Position numbers and translations under genes: made by a program. A stretch of 36,873 bases of DNA from JBJEFI01 sp051873875 (GTDB lineage: Bacteria > Bacillota > Bacilli > Bacillales > Bacillaceae_G). Below the pieces are notes generated by a model. That model saw nothing but the letters and a program-made list of their open reading frames with translations, ran no database searches and was not told where the DNA came from. Of the stretch, positions 1-7,407 are shown in pieces; position 1 is the stretch's first letter, and every line of letters begins with the position of its first letter. The stretch covers positions 1 to 36,873 of the forward strand of contig JBJEFI010000104.1 in assembly GCA_051873875.1 (NCBI GenBank), written 5' to 3'.

Positions 1-127
1 AAGTTAAATTATTTTCCAATAATTTAAAAATATGATAAAATTTATATATAATCATTTTATATATCGTGTTTAAAAAACGGAATAGTAGCTTTTTATAAGA
101 AAGCTATCTATGTAAAGGAGAATTAGT

Positions 128-376
128 ATGAAGAAAAATGGTCTTTTTTGGGTACTCTTCTTTTTTATGCCGATTGTTGCTTTTACGATTATATATAATT
201 TAATTCCAAGTAGTATTTCTTTAGTAACATTCCGATTATTTGTAACTTACCTTGGAATTGTTCCGATTGTTTGGTTCTTTGGTTTTGTATCAAATAAGAC
301 AAGTAGAATTAGCTTTATTACAACATGGCTTTTTTCGTTAGGGATAGGGATTTGTTATATAGCCCTTCCAATTTAA
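128..376 (+). CDS. Small hydrophobic membrane protein, unknown function
   Basis: An 82-residue protein made almost entirely of three hydrophobic stretches (about residues 7-27, 33-52 and 62-80) with a short basic loop near residues 56-60. It should be a three-pass inner membrane protein. The start is well supported: an AAAGGAG ribosome site lies 8 bases before the ATG. The gene stands alone, ends at a bidirectional terminator and faces the convergent acetyltransferase. A short hairpin (TAGCTTT/AAAGCTA, around 89-109) sits in its leader. I do not recognise a family, and no catalytic motif is visible. Small orphan membrane proteins of this kind are common in Bacillaceae. Confidence 0.7.
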   Translation: MKKNGLFWVLFFFMPIVAFTIIYNLIPSSISLVTFRLFVTYLGIVPIVWFFGFVSNKTSRISFITTWLFSLGIGICYIALPI

Positions 377-412
377 TTAGGAAAAATAAATACGTATGAT
401 ATATTTATATAG

Positions 413-444
413 AAAAAGTAGCACTAAAAATGTGCTACTTTTTT
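413..444. terminator. Bidirectional intrinsic terminator
   Basis: A stem AAAAAGTAGCAC / GTGCTACTTTTT with a 7-base loop, flanked by A-runs on one side and T-runs on the other. It can stop transcription from both the small membrane protein (+) and the acetyltransferase (-), whose stop codon it overlaps. Confidence 0.85.
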
Positions 445-1021
445 ATTTGCGCTTTAACTCTTCCTCTGTCATTGGACGAATAACGCGACAAGGAACACCA
501 GCTGCAATGACGTTGGCAGGGATGTCTTTTGTTACGACACTACCAGAACCGATGATTGTATTTTCACCAATTGTAACACCTGGATTGATTGTGACATTTC
601 CACCAATCCATACATTATCACCAATTGTAATTGGGTAAGCATATTCATAACCTGTTACTCGTTCTTCTACTGAAACAGGATGACCAGCCGTAAAGATATT
701 GACATTTGGCGCAATTAATACGTTATCGCCAATTGTTACTTTTGCACAATCTAAAATGGTACAGTTGTAATTCGCATAGGAATTTTCACCCCAGTGAATG
801 TTATAGCCATAATCACAACGGAATGGAGGCTCAATAAAAAAGTTTTTGCCTGTTGAACCGAATAAACCTCTTAACAAGGCATTTCGTTCTTCAATTGCAT
901 CTGGATCTAAGTTATTGTATTTAAAGGTAACTCTTTTTGCATGTTGTCGTTCATTGAAAAGCTCTTCACCAAAAGCCAAGTATAAGTCGCCATCTAGCAT
1001 CTTTTGTTTTTCAGATTTCAT
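443..1021 (-). CDS. maa: Maltose/galactoside-type O-acetyltransferase (copy 1)
   Basis: A 192-residue left-handed beta-helix acetyltransferase of the Maa/LacA/NodL group, which moves acetyl from acetyl-CoA to a sugar hydroxyl in the cytoplasm. An N-terminal maltose-acetyltransferase helical cap (residues 1-60, with LDPDAIEERNALL) is followed by hexapeptide repeats (VTIGDNV, ITIGDNVWIGGN, VTIGENTIIG) and the family active-site segment FTAGHP, whose His is the expected base. The usual length is about 185-200. The frame could start 12 bases earlier, but that ATG directly abuts the AAAGAGG ribosome site; the second ATG fits better and gives MKSEK, as in the paralogue. It lies directly downstream of copy 2, and the sugar substrate is unknown. 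Confidence 0.9.
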   Translation of the reverse strand: MKSEKQKMLDGDLYLAFGEELFNERQHAKRVTFKYNNLDPDAIEERNALLRGLFGSTGKNFFIEPPFRCDYGYNIHWGENSYANYNCTILDCAKVTIGDNVLIAPNVNIFTAGHPVSVEERVTGYEYAYPITIGDNVWIGGNVTINPGVTIGENTIIGSGSVVTKDIPANVIAAGVPCRVIRPMTEEELKRK

Positions 1022-1072
1022 TTTATATACCATCCTCTTTCGTTTGATAGTGTAACGATACTACGAAGAAAT

Positions 1073-1124
1073 AATAAATACTTTCATTATTTTGCTATAA
1101 ACTATTACTATTTTGTTATTTACA
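1073..1124 (-). promoter_or_regulatory. Duplicated control region upstream of acetyltransferase copy 1
   Basis: On the minus strand this block aligns with the region upstream of copy 2 (1721-1768): both share AAAATAGT, then AGTTTAT, GCA, AATAATGAAAG and a TATTT-like end. The position equal to the cre-like site of copy 2 reads TGAAAGTATTTATT here, so the CcpA-type core has decayed. The duplication therefore included the promoter, and each copy may be transcribed on its own. Confidence 0.4.
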
Positions 1125-1694
1125 CTTTAATTCTTCTTCTGTAAGGGGACGAAAAACACGGCAAGGATTACCTGTTGCGATAACGTTTGCAGGAATATCT
1201 TTTGTTACCACACTACCAGAACCGATAATGGAATTATCCCCAATCGTTACGCCAGGATTGATAGTAGCATTTCCGCCAATCCATACATTATTACCAACCG
1301 TTACTGGATAGGCATATTCGTATCCATCAATGCGCTGTTGAACAGAAGTAGGATGACCAGCTGTAAAGATATTCACGTTAGGCCCAAGTAATACATTATT
1401 GCCAATTGTTACTTTAGCACAATCTAAAATGGTACAATTATAGTTCGCATATGAATTTTCACCCCAATAAATGTTAGACCCAAAGTCACATAAGAAGGGC
1501 GGTTCAATAAAAAAGCTATTTCCAGTTGAAGCGAATAAATTTTTTAATAACGCATTTCTTTCCTCAATTGCGTCTGGATCTAAGGAATTGTATTTGGACA
1601 TAACTCTCTTCGCATATTGCCTTCCTTCATGAAGTTCTTCATCAAAGGTTAAATAGATTTCACCATTCAACATTTTTTCTTTTTCCGATTTCAT
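1116..1694 (-). CDS. maa: Maltose/galactoside-type O-acetyltransferase (copy 2)
   Basis: A 192-residue paralogue of the neighbouring acetyltransferase, differing at about 41 positions by hand alignment. It has the same architecture: helical cap with LDPDAIEERNALL, hexapeptide repeats (VTIGNNV, VTVGNNVWIGGN, VTIGDNSIIG) and FTAGHP with the presumed catalytic His. The start is firm, with AAAGGAGG placed 10 bases before the ATG. Differences fall mostly in the cap and around the acceptor pocket (for example FRCDYG versus FLCDFG, and EERVTG versus QQRIDG), so the two copies may prefer different acceptor sugars; that is inference. A near-consensus cre site lies between the likely promoter and the ribosome site. 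Confidence 0.9.
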   Translation of the reverse strand: MKSEKEKMLNGEIYLTFDEELHEGRQYAKRVMSKYNSLDPDAIEERNALLKNLFASTGNSFFIEPPFLCDFGSNIYWGENSYANYNCTILDCAKVTIGNNVLLGPNVNIFTAGHPTSVQQRIDGYEYAYPVTVGNNVWIGGNATINPGVTIGDNSIIGSGSVVTKDIPANVIATGNPCRVFRPLTEEELKCK

Positions 1695-1720
1695 TTATAA
1701 AAAACCTCCTTTTCTAAAAT

Positions 1721-1734
1721 AGTAAGCACTTTCA
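1721..1734 (-). promoter_or_regulatory. Candidate cre (CcpA) site of acetyltransferase copy 2
   Basis: The minus strand reads TGAAAGTGCTTACT, which fits the cre consensus TGNAANCGNWWNCW at all fixed positions except the central C (T here). It lies 27-40 bases before the start codon, a roadblock position. A sugar acetyltransferase is a plausible target of carbon catabolite control. It also sits at one end of an inverted repeat with arms AAAATAGT / ACTATTTT. Confidence 0.45.
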
Positions 1735-1839
1735 TTATTCTGCCATAAACTTGCACTATTTTCTATTTAATTTTTTGAGATGATATTTTTGAGTGTAATT
1801 ATTGAAATAGGAAAATCTAAGGTTAGGTAGGTGAGAAAG

Positions 1840-3237
1840 ATGAAAGGTTATTATGTCATGCCACATCCACCAATTATGGTGAAGGAAATTGGGAAGGGGC
1901 AAGAAAAAGAAATTCAACATACAATTGATGCCTGTGAAAAAATTAGTGAAGAGATTTATAAGTTAGATGTTGAAACAATTATTATTATCACTCCCCATGG
2001 TACTGTTTTTCGTGATGGAGTAGCGATTATGGAAGAAGAGGTAATGAGAGGGGATTTTAGACAGTTTGGAGCTGCTGAAGTAAAAATGGAGTTTCAAAAT
2101 GATATGGTGCTTACTCGTGCCATTATAGAAGGAGCGAATAAAGAGGCGATTCCTGTTGTAGGTTTAAATAAACGATTAGCTAGTATGTACAATGTAGATA
2201 TAGCTTTAGACCATGGAGCCATGGTACCTCTTTATTATATTACAAAAGAAAAGACTTATCAGCTTGTTCATATTACATACGGCATGCTTTCACCAATAGA
2301 ATTGTATCGTTTTGGAATGGTTATACGAGATGCAGTTGCACAATCGAATAAAAAAGTAGCATTTATCGCATCAGGAGATCTATCTCATCGGCTAAAAGAA
2401 GATGGTCCTTATGATTATAGTCCGTACGGTGCAACATTTGATAAAACATTATTAGATTATTTAAAGGAAGGAGATTTTGAACACATTCTTTCTTTAGATA
2501 CTACATTAGTACGAGAAGCAGGAGAATGCGGCTTACGGAGTATTTATATTTTAGCTGGTGCTATGGATGGCTATGAGGTAAAAGGGAATGTTTTAAGCTA
2601 TGAAGGAACCTTTGGTGTTGGCTATGGTGTTGTTTCCTTTGAATTTGTGAAAGGTAATTCCCTTTACGAAAAATTAACTAGAAATGCTATGTCTCAACAT
2701 AAATCAAGAATGGAAAGGGGACATGCTTATACAATGTTAGCGCGAAAGGCACTGGATTATTATTTTAAACATGGGAAACAACTACCATTGCCAGACGAAG
2801 AAATGTATACAGCTATTCGAAAAGGGGCTTTCGTTTCTCTAAAAATCAATGGTGCATTGCGTGGGTGTATTGGGACAATTGAACCTGTCACAAGCTGTGT
2901 TGGAGAAGAAATTATTCGTAACGCCATTTCTGCAGCGACAGAAGACCCTCGTTTTTCACCAGTCCGAAAAGAAGAGTTATATGAAATTGATTTATCTGTT
3001 GATATTCTTCATGAGGCGGAGCCAGCAACAAAAGAAGAACTAGATCCGAAAATATATGGTGTCATTGTTAGTAAAGGTTATAAAAAAGGATTGTTATTAC
3101 CGAATTTAGAAGGCATTGATACAGTAGAAGAGCAACTAACAATTGCGTTAGATAAGGCAGGTATTTCTTCTAATCAAGATTATCATATTCAACGTTTTAA
3201 AGTAGAACGATTTAGTGAGGTAGAAGGTGATGACTAA
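1840..3237 (+). CDS. amrA: AmmeMemoRadiSam fusion: Memo-like (B) plus AMMECR1 (A)
   Basis: A 465-residue cytoplasmic protein joining two parts of the AmmeMemoRadiSam system. Residues 1-270 are a Memo/class III extradiol dioxygenase-like domain (protein B), with MPHPPIM (H9), ITPHG (H53), DHGAMVPL (H125), SGDLSHR (H183) and GECGLRS (C230); these are the His/Cys positions expected for the metal site in Memo proteins. Residues 285-465 are an AMMECR1 domain (protein A) with the signature LRGCIGT (340-346) and EDPRFSPV. The fusion and length are normal for this family. The frame opens 9 bases earlier with GTG, but the AGGTGA ribosome site favours the ATG used here. The gene overlaps amrS by 8 bases. 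Its reaction is not known; a metal-dependent role is inferred from the domain. Confidence 0.92.
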   Translation: MKGYYVMPHPPIMVKEIGKGQEKEIQHTIDACEKISEEIYKLDVETIIIITPHGTVFRDGVAIMEEEVMRGDFRQFGAAEVKMEFQNDMVLTRAIIEGANKEAIPVVGLNKRLASMYNVDIALDHGAMVPLYYITKEKTYQLVHITYGMLSPIELYRFGMVIRDAVAQSNKKVAFIASGDLSHRLKEDGPYDYSPYGATFDKTLLDYLKEGDFEHILSLDTTLVREAGECGLRSIYILAGAMDGYEVKGNVLSYEGTFGVGYGVVSFEFVKGNSLYEKLTRNAMSQHKSRMERGHAYTMLARKALDYYFKHGKQLPLPDEEMYTAIRKGAFVSLKINGALRGCIGTIEPVTSCVGEEIIRNAISAATEDPRFSPVRKEELYEIDLSVDILHEAEPATKEELDPKIYGVIVSKGYKKGLLLPNLEGIDTVEEQLTIALDKAGISSNQDYHIQRFKVERFSEVEGDD

Positions 3238-4126
3238 GAAGGAAGCACGTTTTTATGAAGTATCAGGAAAACGAATCCATTGTTATTTATGTCCTCATAA
3301 TTGTAAGATTCCAACTGGAAAGGTAGGAAAATGCGGTGTTCGTGAAGTAGGGGAAGATGGTAAGTTATATTCCCTTAATTATGGACAAATCACATCTATT
3401 GCCCTTGATCCAATTGAGAAAAAGCCATTGTACTACTTTGAACAAGGGGGATTGGTATTATCGATTGGCTCTTTTGGATGCAATATGGGATGTCTGTTTT
3501 GTCAAAATTACACGATTGCTCATGAACGCCCAGATGCGACGTATGTGTCGCCTGAACATATGATTGAAATATTAGAGACGAAAGCACCAGAAAGTATGGG
3601 GCTAGCATTTACATACAATGAACCAAGTATTTGGTTTGAGTATGTATATGACACTGCGAAATTATTAAAAGAACGATTGCCGGATAAAAAAGTGGTCATC
3701 GTCAGCAATGGGTTTATTAGTGAAGAACCACTGAGAGAGCTATTGCCATATGTAGATGCCATGAACATTGATTTAAAAGGAGACGATGAATTTTACCGAA
3801 AAGTATGTGGAGCTAGATTAGAGGAAGTGAAGCGAACGATTCGCATTACTCATGAGGTAGGTTGTCATTTAGAAGTGACAACATTACTAATTGAAGGAGC
3901 AAATACAACCTATGAGACGATTAGCGAATTAGGTGAGTTTCTTGCCTCTGTTAGCCCAGACATTCCATTGCATATTTCACGTTATTTTCCTGCTTATAAA
4001 ATGACAAAACCGCCAACATCACTAGATGAATTCAAAAAAGTGTATAAGCAATTAAAAGAAAAACTAAACGTCATTCATTTAGGGAATTTAACATTAGAGG
4101 AAAAACGCTATGTGGAGGGTGGATAA
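3230..4126 (+). CDS. amrS: AmmeMemoRadiSam system radical SAM enzyme AmrS
   Basis: A 298-residue radical S-adenosylmethionine enzyme. The cluster-binding motif CNMGCLFC (C84, C88, C91) binds the [4Fe-4S] cluster that cleaves SAM. An N-terminal four-cysteine segment (C18, C21, C25, C35, as CYLCPHNC...GKCGVRE) is shared with pyruvate-formate-lyase-activase-like relatives and may hold metal. Other conserved pieces are GLAFTYNEPSIW (the GGE-like and substrate region), VSNGF, MNIDLKG and HISRYFPAYKM. The ATG is the second codon of the longest frame and follows GAGGTAGAAGG; it overlaps the upstream stop, implying translational coupling. The stop is directly adjacent to the next ATG (TAAATG). No substrate is known for this family. 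Confidence 0.93.
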   Translation: MTKKEARFYEVSGKRIHCYLCPHNCKIPTGKVGKCGVREVGEDGKLYSLNYGQITSIALDPIEKKPLYYFEQGGLVLSIGSFGCNMGCLFCQNYTIAHERPDATYVSPEHMIEILETKAPESMGLAFTYNEPSIWFEYVYDTAKLLKERLPDKKVVIVSNGFISEEPLRELLPYVDAMNIDLKGDDEFYRKVCGARLEEVKRTIRITHEVGCHLEVTTLLIEGANTTYETISELGEFLASVSPDIPLHISRYFPAYKMTKPPTSLDEFKKVYKQLKEKLNVIHLGNLTLEEKRYVEGG

Positions 4127-4768
4127 ATGTTTTTTGAAACACGAGAAGAAGCAGGAGAATTATTAGCAGCTAAATTAGAACCATTCAAAGATGAAGATAT
4201 TCTTATATTAGTTGTGCCAAGAGGCGGTATGCCAGTTGCCTATCCATGTATTAAAAAGTTAAATTGTCCTTATGATTTTCTCATTCCACGAAAAATTGGA
4301 GCACCACTTCAGCCAGAATTTGCAATTGGGGCAGTAGCAATGGATGGTACGTATATGGTAAATGAGCAATATGTCCAAATGTTTGGTGTTTCTCCTCAGT
4401 ATATCCAACGAGAAGTTGGAAAGGAATTAGCAGAGATGAAAGAGCGGATGCGAAAATATCGTGGGAATGACGAACCGTTGCAGACTGAAAATAAAACAGT
4501 CATTATTATTGATGATGGCATTGCGACAGGATATACTCTTATGGCAGGAATTAAGTCTCTTCAAAAACACAATCCTAAAAAAATTATTTTAGCAATACCA
4601 GTCGGGCCGCCAGATACAGTTGAAATTTTTAAGCAAGAGATTGATGGGGTTATTTGCCTTTATTCCCCAGAAGAATTTGGAGCAGTAGGTGCACACTATC
4701 GTGATTTTCATCAAGTAAGTGATGAAGAATTACATATATATATTGATAAATTAAAGGAGAATCTGTGA
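4127..4768 (+). CDS. Phosphoribosyltransferase-fold protein linked to AmrS
   Basis: A 213-residue type I phosphoribosyltransferase-fold protein. The PRPP-binding motif is VIIIDDGIATGYT (residues 125-137), with the paired acidic D129/D130 and the phosphate loop ATGYT. An N-terminal VPRGGMPVA and IPRKIGAP match the longer uncharacterised PRTases rather than hypoxanthine or orotate enzymes. The start follows GGAGG and is directly adjacent to the amrS stop, so it is the third cistron of the same operon, and its terminator starts at its own stop. The family is known to act on nucleobases or related N-nucleophiles; the substrate here is unknown. Its tight link suggests that the AmmeMemoRadiSam product or substrate may contain a ribosyl group (inference). 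Confidence 0.85.
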   Translation: MFFETREEAGELLAAKLEPFKDEDILILVVPRGGMPVAYPCIKKLNCPYDFLIPRKIGAPLQPEFAIGAVAMDGTYMVNEQYVQMFGVSPQYIQREVGKELAEMKERMRKYRGNDEPLQTENKTVIIIDDGIATGYTLMAGIKSLQKHNPKKIILAIPVGPPDTVEIFKQEIDGVICLYSPEEFGAVGAHYRDFHQVSDEELHIYIDKLKENL

Positions 4769-4784
4769 ATTACAGATTCTTTTT
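4759..4784 (+). terminator. Intrinsic terminator of the amr operon
   Basis: A perfect 8-base stem GAATCTGT / ACAGATTC with a 5-base loop and a TTTTT tail, overlapping the stop codon of the phosphoribosyltransferase. Confidence 0.85.
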
Positions 4785-4798
4785 GCATGTGTATAGCC

Positions 4799-4945
4799 AT
4801 GGAAATGTTAATTAAAGATGAGGCAAATGAAACATTAGCTAGCATTTTAGATAAACTTACTACACTAGATATCTTATTGGCACGTGCGGATAAAGGCCTA
4901 AATCATTCGAAAATAAATGGCAGAAAACAGATTACTTTTTTATAA
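4799..4945 (+). pseudogene. Short orphan frame, possible remnant of a MutS-like gene
   Basis: An open frame of 48 codons from ATG to TAA in the gap between the amr terminator and malL. It contains DKLTTLDILLARADKGLNHS, which has the feel of the helical segment before the ATPase domain of MutS/MutS2 proteins. It has no convincing ribosome site and follows a terminator directly. I think it is an internal fragment left by deletion rather than a working gene. The family resemblance is weak and made by eye. Confidence 0.25.
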
Positions 4946-5033
4946 AGAAAAAATATAAAATAAACAAAACAGTAGCTTACTTTCGTATAGAGTTACTTTT
5001 TTCGTCCATAAAAATTTTTATTTAAAAATGATT

Positions 5034-5041
5034 AAACGTTT
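5034..5041. promoter_or_regulatory. Candidate LacI-family operator upstream of malL
   Basis: The 8-base palindrome AAACGTTT, extended as TTAAACGTTTCA, has the central CG step typical of LacI/GalR family operators such as MalR sites. It lies 12 bases upstream of the likely -35 box of malL. No LacI-type gene is present in this window, so a regulator would be encoded elsewhere. Confidence 0.35.
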
Positions 5042-5053
5042 CATCAAAAAGTC

Positions 5054-5081
5054 TTGTATTTTGGAAAATATGTTGTACAAT
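5054..5081 (+). promoter_or_regulatory. malL promoter
   Basis: A -35 box TTGTAT (5054-5059), a 16-base spacer and a -10 box TACAAT (5076-5081), followed by a cre site just past the expected start point. This is the best sigma-A-like match between the amr terminator and malL. Confidence 0.55.
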
Positions 5082-5088
5082 GAAACTA

Positions 5089-5102
5089 TGAAATCGGTTT
5101 CT
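5089..5102 (+). promoter_or_regulatory. cre (CcpA-binding) site of malL
   Basis: TGAAATCGGTTTCT matches the cre consensus TGNAANCGNWWNCW at every fixed position. It starts about 7 bases after the -10 box and so overlaps the transcription start, where CcpA bound to HPr-Ser-P would repress the alpha-glucosidase gene in rich sugar. Confidence 0.75.
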
Positions 5103-5146
5103 TAACAACAAATGGATAATTAACAGAAAGAGCGAGGGATAGAAAC

Positions 5147-6772
5147 ATGGAGAAAAAATGGTGGCATAATAGTGTGGTTTATCAAATTTATCCACGTAGT
5201 TTTATGGATAGCAATGGCGATGGGATTGGTGATTTAAGAGGGATTATTTCCAAATTAGATTACTTACAAATGTTAGGGATTGATGTTATTTGGTTAAGCC
5301 CTGTATACAAATCGCCAAACGATGATAATGGTTATGATATCAGTGATTACTGCGACATTATGGATGAGTTTGGTACGATGGCTGATATGGACGAATTAAT
5401 TGCAGAAGGACATAAACGTAACATTAAAATTGTAATGGATTTAGTTGTAAATCATACATCTGATGAACATAAATGGTTTATTGAAGCACGTAAAGGAAAA
5501 GATAATCCATACCGTGATTACTATATTTGGCGTGACCCAGTTGATGGAAAAGAACCAAATGACTTAGGTTCAACCTTTAGCGGAAGTGCATGGGAATATG
5601 ATGAGGCATCAGGTCAATATTTCCTGCATTTATTTAGTAAGCGTCAGCCAGATTTAAACTGGGATAATCCAAGTGTACACAAAGAAGTATATGATATGAT
5701 GAACTTCTGGTTAGATAAGGGGATTGGCGGCTTCCGTATGGATGTAATCGATTTAATTGGAAAGGTGCCTGACCAAGGAATTACAGGAAATGGTCCGAAT
5801 TTACATAAATATTTACATGAAATGAACAAAGCTACATTTGGAAATCGTGATGTATTAACAGTTGGAGAAACGTGGGGAGCGACACCTGAAATTGCTAAGT
5901 TATATTCAGATCCAGCACGTGAAGAATTAAGCATGGTGTTCCAATTTGAACATATCGGTTTAGACCAAGAAGAAAATAAAGAAAAATGGGATTTAAAACC
6001 GTTAAACTTACTTGATTTAAAACGCGTTTTCTCTAAATGGCAAACAGAACTAGATGGGAAAGGATGGAATAGTTTATTCTGGAACAACCACGACTTACCA
6101 CGTATCGTTTCACGTTGGGGAAATGACAACGAATATCGTGTAGAAAGTGCAAAAATGTTAGCAACACTTCTTCATATGATGCAAGGAACACCTTACATTT
6201 ATCAAGGTGAAGAAATTGGGATGACAAATGTTAAATTTGACACAATTGAAGAATATAACGATATTGAAACTCGTAATATGTATAACGATCGCATTGCAAA
6301 AGGATATACACATGATGAAATTATGACATCTATTTACGCAAAAGGTCGTGACAATGCTCGTACACCAATCCAATGGACAGCAGAAAAACATGGTGGATTT
6401 ACAACAGGAACGCCTTGGTTACCTGTAAATGAAAATTATCAAACAATTAATGTGGAAGATGCAGTACGCAACGAAGATTCGATTTTCCATCATTATCGTA
6501 AATTAATTGCACTTCGTAAAGAAATGCCTGTTATCGTTTATGGTGCCTATACATTATTAGCTGAAGAAGATGAAAATGTGTATGCCTATACGCGTGAATT
6601 AGATGGGGAAAAATTATTAGTAGTATGTAACTTTACAGATAAAGAAACACATTTCACTTATGAAGGAAACGAAGAAGCAACAATTTTAATTAGTAACTAT
6701 GCAGCATCAAGTACAGATGTACGTAATTTACCATTACGCCCATATGAAGCAGTTGTATATACATTAAAATAA
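5147..6772 (+). CDS. malL: Oligo-1,6-glucosidase (GH13 alpha-glucosidase)
   Basis: A 541-residue cytoplasmic GH13 enzyme that hydrolyses alpha-1,6 links at the non-reducing end of isomaltose, panose and isomalto-oligosaccharides. The conserved regions are complete: DLVVNHTS, GGFRMDVID with nucleophile D199, VGETWG with acid/base E241, and NNHDLPR with D316. The Val directly after the nucleophile Asp (V200) is the known marker for alpha-1,6 preference in this family. QPDLNWDNP and the N-terminal WWHNSVVYQIYPRSF are typical. The length is slightly below the usual 555-565. The start follows GAGGGATAGAAAC. It is monocistronic, ends at a clear terminator, and is controlled by a cre site and a possible LacI operator. 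No sugar transporter is adjacent. Confidence 0.95.
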   Translation: MEKKWWHNSVVYQIYPRSFMDSNGDGIGDLRGIISKLDYLQMLGIDVIWLSPVYKSPNDDNGYDISDYCDIMDEFGTMADMDELIAEGHKRNIKIVMDLVVNHTSDEHKWFIEARKGKDNPYRDYYIWRDPVDGKEPNDLGSTFSGSAWEYDEASGQYFLHLFSKRQPDLNWDNPSVHKEVYDMMNFWLDKGIGGFRMDVIDLIGKVPDQGITGNGPNLHKYLHEMNKATFGNRDVLTVGETWGATPEIAKLYSDPAREELSMVFQFEHIGLDQEENKEKWDLKPLNLLDLKRVFSKWQTELDGKGWNSLFWNNHDLPRIVSRWGNDNEYRVESAKMLATLLHMMQGTPYIYQGEEIGMTNVKFDTIEEYNDIETRNMYNDRIAKGYTHDEIMTSIYAKGRDNARTPIQWTAEKHGGFTTGTPWLPVNENYQTINVEDAVRNEDSIFHHYRKLIALRKEMPVIVYGAYTLLAEEDENVYAYTRELDGEKLLVVCNFTDKETHFTYEGNEEATILISNYAASSTDVRNLPLRPYEAVVYTLK

Positions 6773-6782
6773 AGAGAAAAAG

Positions 6783-6814
6783 AAATGGCATATCGATTTG
6801 ATGTGCCATTTTTT
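6783..6814 (+). terminator. Terminator of malL
   Basis: A stem AAATGGCATATC / GATGTGCCATTT (one G-U pair) with a GATTT loop, followed by a T-run, starting 11 bases after the malL stop. Confidence 0.8.
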
Positions 6815-6894
6815 GTTCAATTACACTCTCACTTCTAAATAGATAGAGACAAGCATAATGTAGAATAAGGAAAGAAGTGGGAGGATTAAATAAA

Positions 6895-7350
6895 ATGGAA
6901 CCTTTGAAAACAAGAGCGAATAGGCGATTACGACAACTTACGATTGTCATTTTTTTGCTTATGTTAGGTATGGTTGTAAGAGTTGGATATGTGACTCTTT
7001 TCTCTGAAAAGGATGTTGGATTAGAAGAAAGGGAAATAGTTGTAAGTGATAATGTTAGTGTGAATATGGAGAAGCATTTTAATCTAGACTTACAAGATTA
7101 TTACAAATATGATATGGATGACTTAATAAAGGTAAGTGAAATGGATGAAAGTGTTTTATCTTTAATTGGGCTGGTAAATCAAGCTTGTTTTAAACAGTGC
7201 ATTGGACAGCCTATAACGTATATCAAATTTAATCATGGTTACATCTTTTACAAGGATTCTAGTGAAATGAATGTAGTATTAGAGATTAAGAAAAATAAGG
7301 AATGGGAAGTAATAAATACGCAAGTTAAAGAGGATTTGTTAAGTAGTTAG
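6895..7350 (+). CDS. Membrane-anchored protein of unknown function
   Basis: A 151-residue protein with a basic N-terminus, one hydrophobic anchor (about residues 15-36) and a hydrophilic remainder that should lie outside the membrane. The outer part is acidic and contains a CFKQC pair near residues 92-96 that could form a disulphide. The longest frame opens 18 bases earlier with GTG, but GGGAGG sits 10 bases before the ATG used here. No cleavage site or lipobox is visible, so it is probably an uncleaved signal anchor. I do not recognise a family. It may be co-transcribed with the downstream hydrolase, 57 bases away with no terminator between them. Confidence 0.65.
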   Translation: MEPLKTRANRRLRQLTIVIFLLMLGMVVRVGYVTLFSEKDVGLEEREIVVSDNVSVNMEKHFNLDLQDYYKYDMDDLIKVSEMDESVLSLIGLVNQACFKQCIGQPITYIKFNHGYIFYKDSSEMNVVLEIKKNKEWEVINTQVKEDLLSS

Positions 7351-7407
7351 TAGTATTTAATTATAAATGAAGAAATGAACGGCTTTTATAAGTGAAGGAG
7401 GGGAGTA

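Noticed and set aside
396..638. A plus-strand frame across the end of the first acetyltransferase
   Set aside because: Antisense to hexapeptide repeats, which give long open frames by their regular codons; no start signal.
5644..6129. A 161-codon minus-strand open frame inside malL
   Set aside because: It lies fully antisense to a gene with intact catalytic motifs, has no ribosome site, and its translation shows no domain; it is a shadow of malL codon use.
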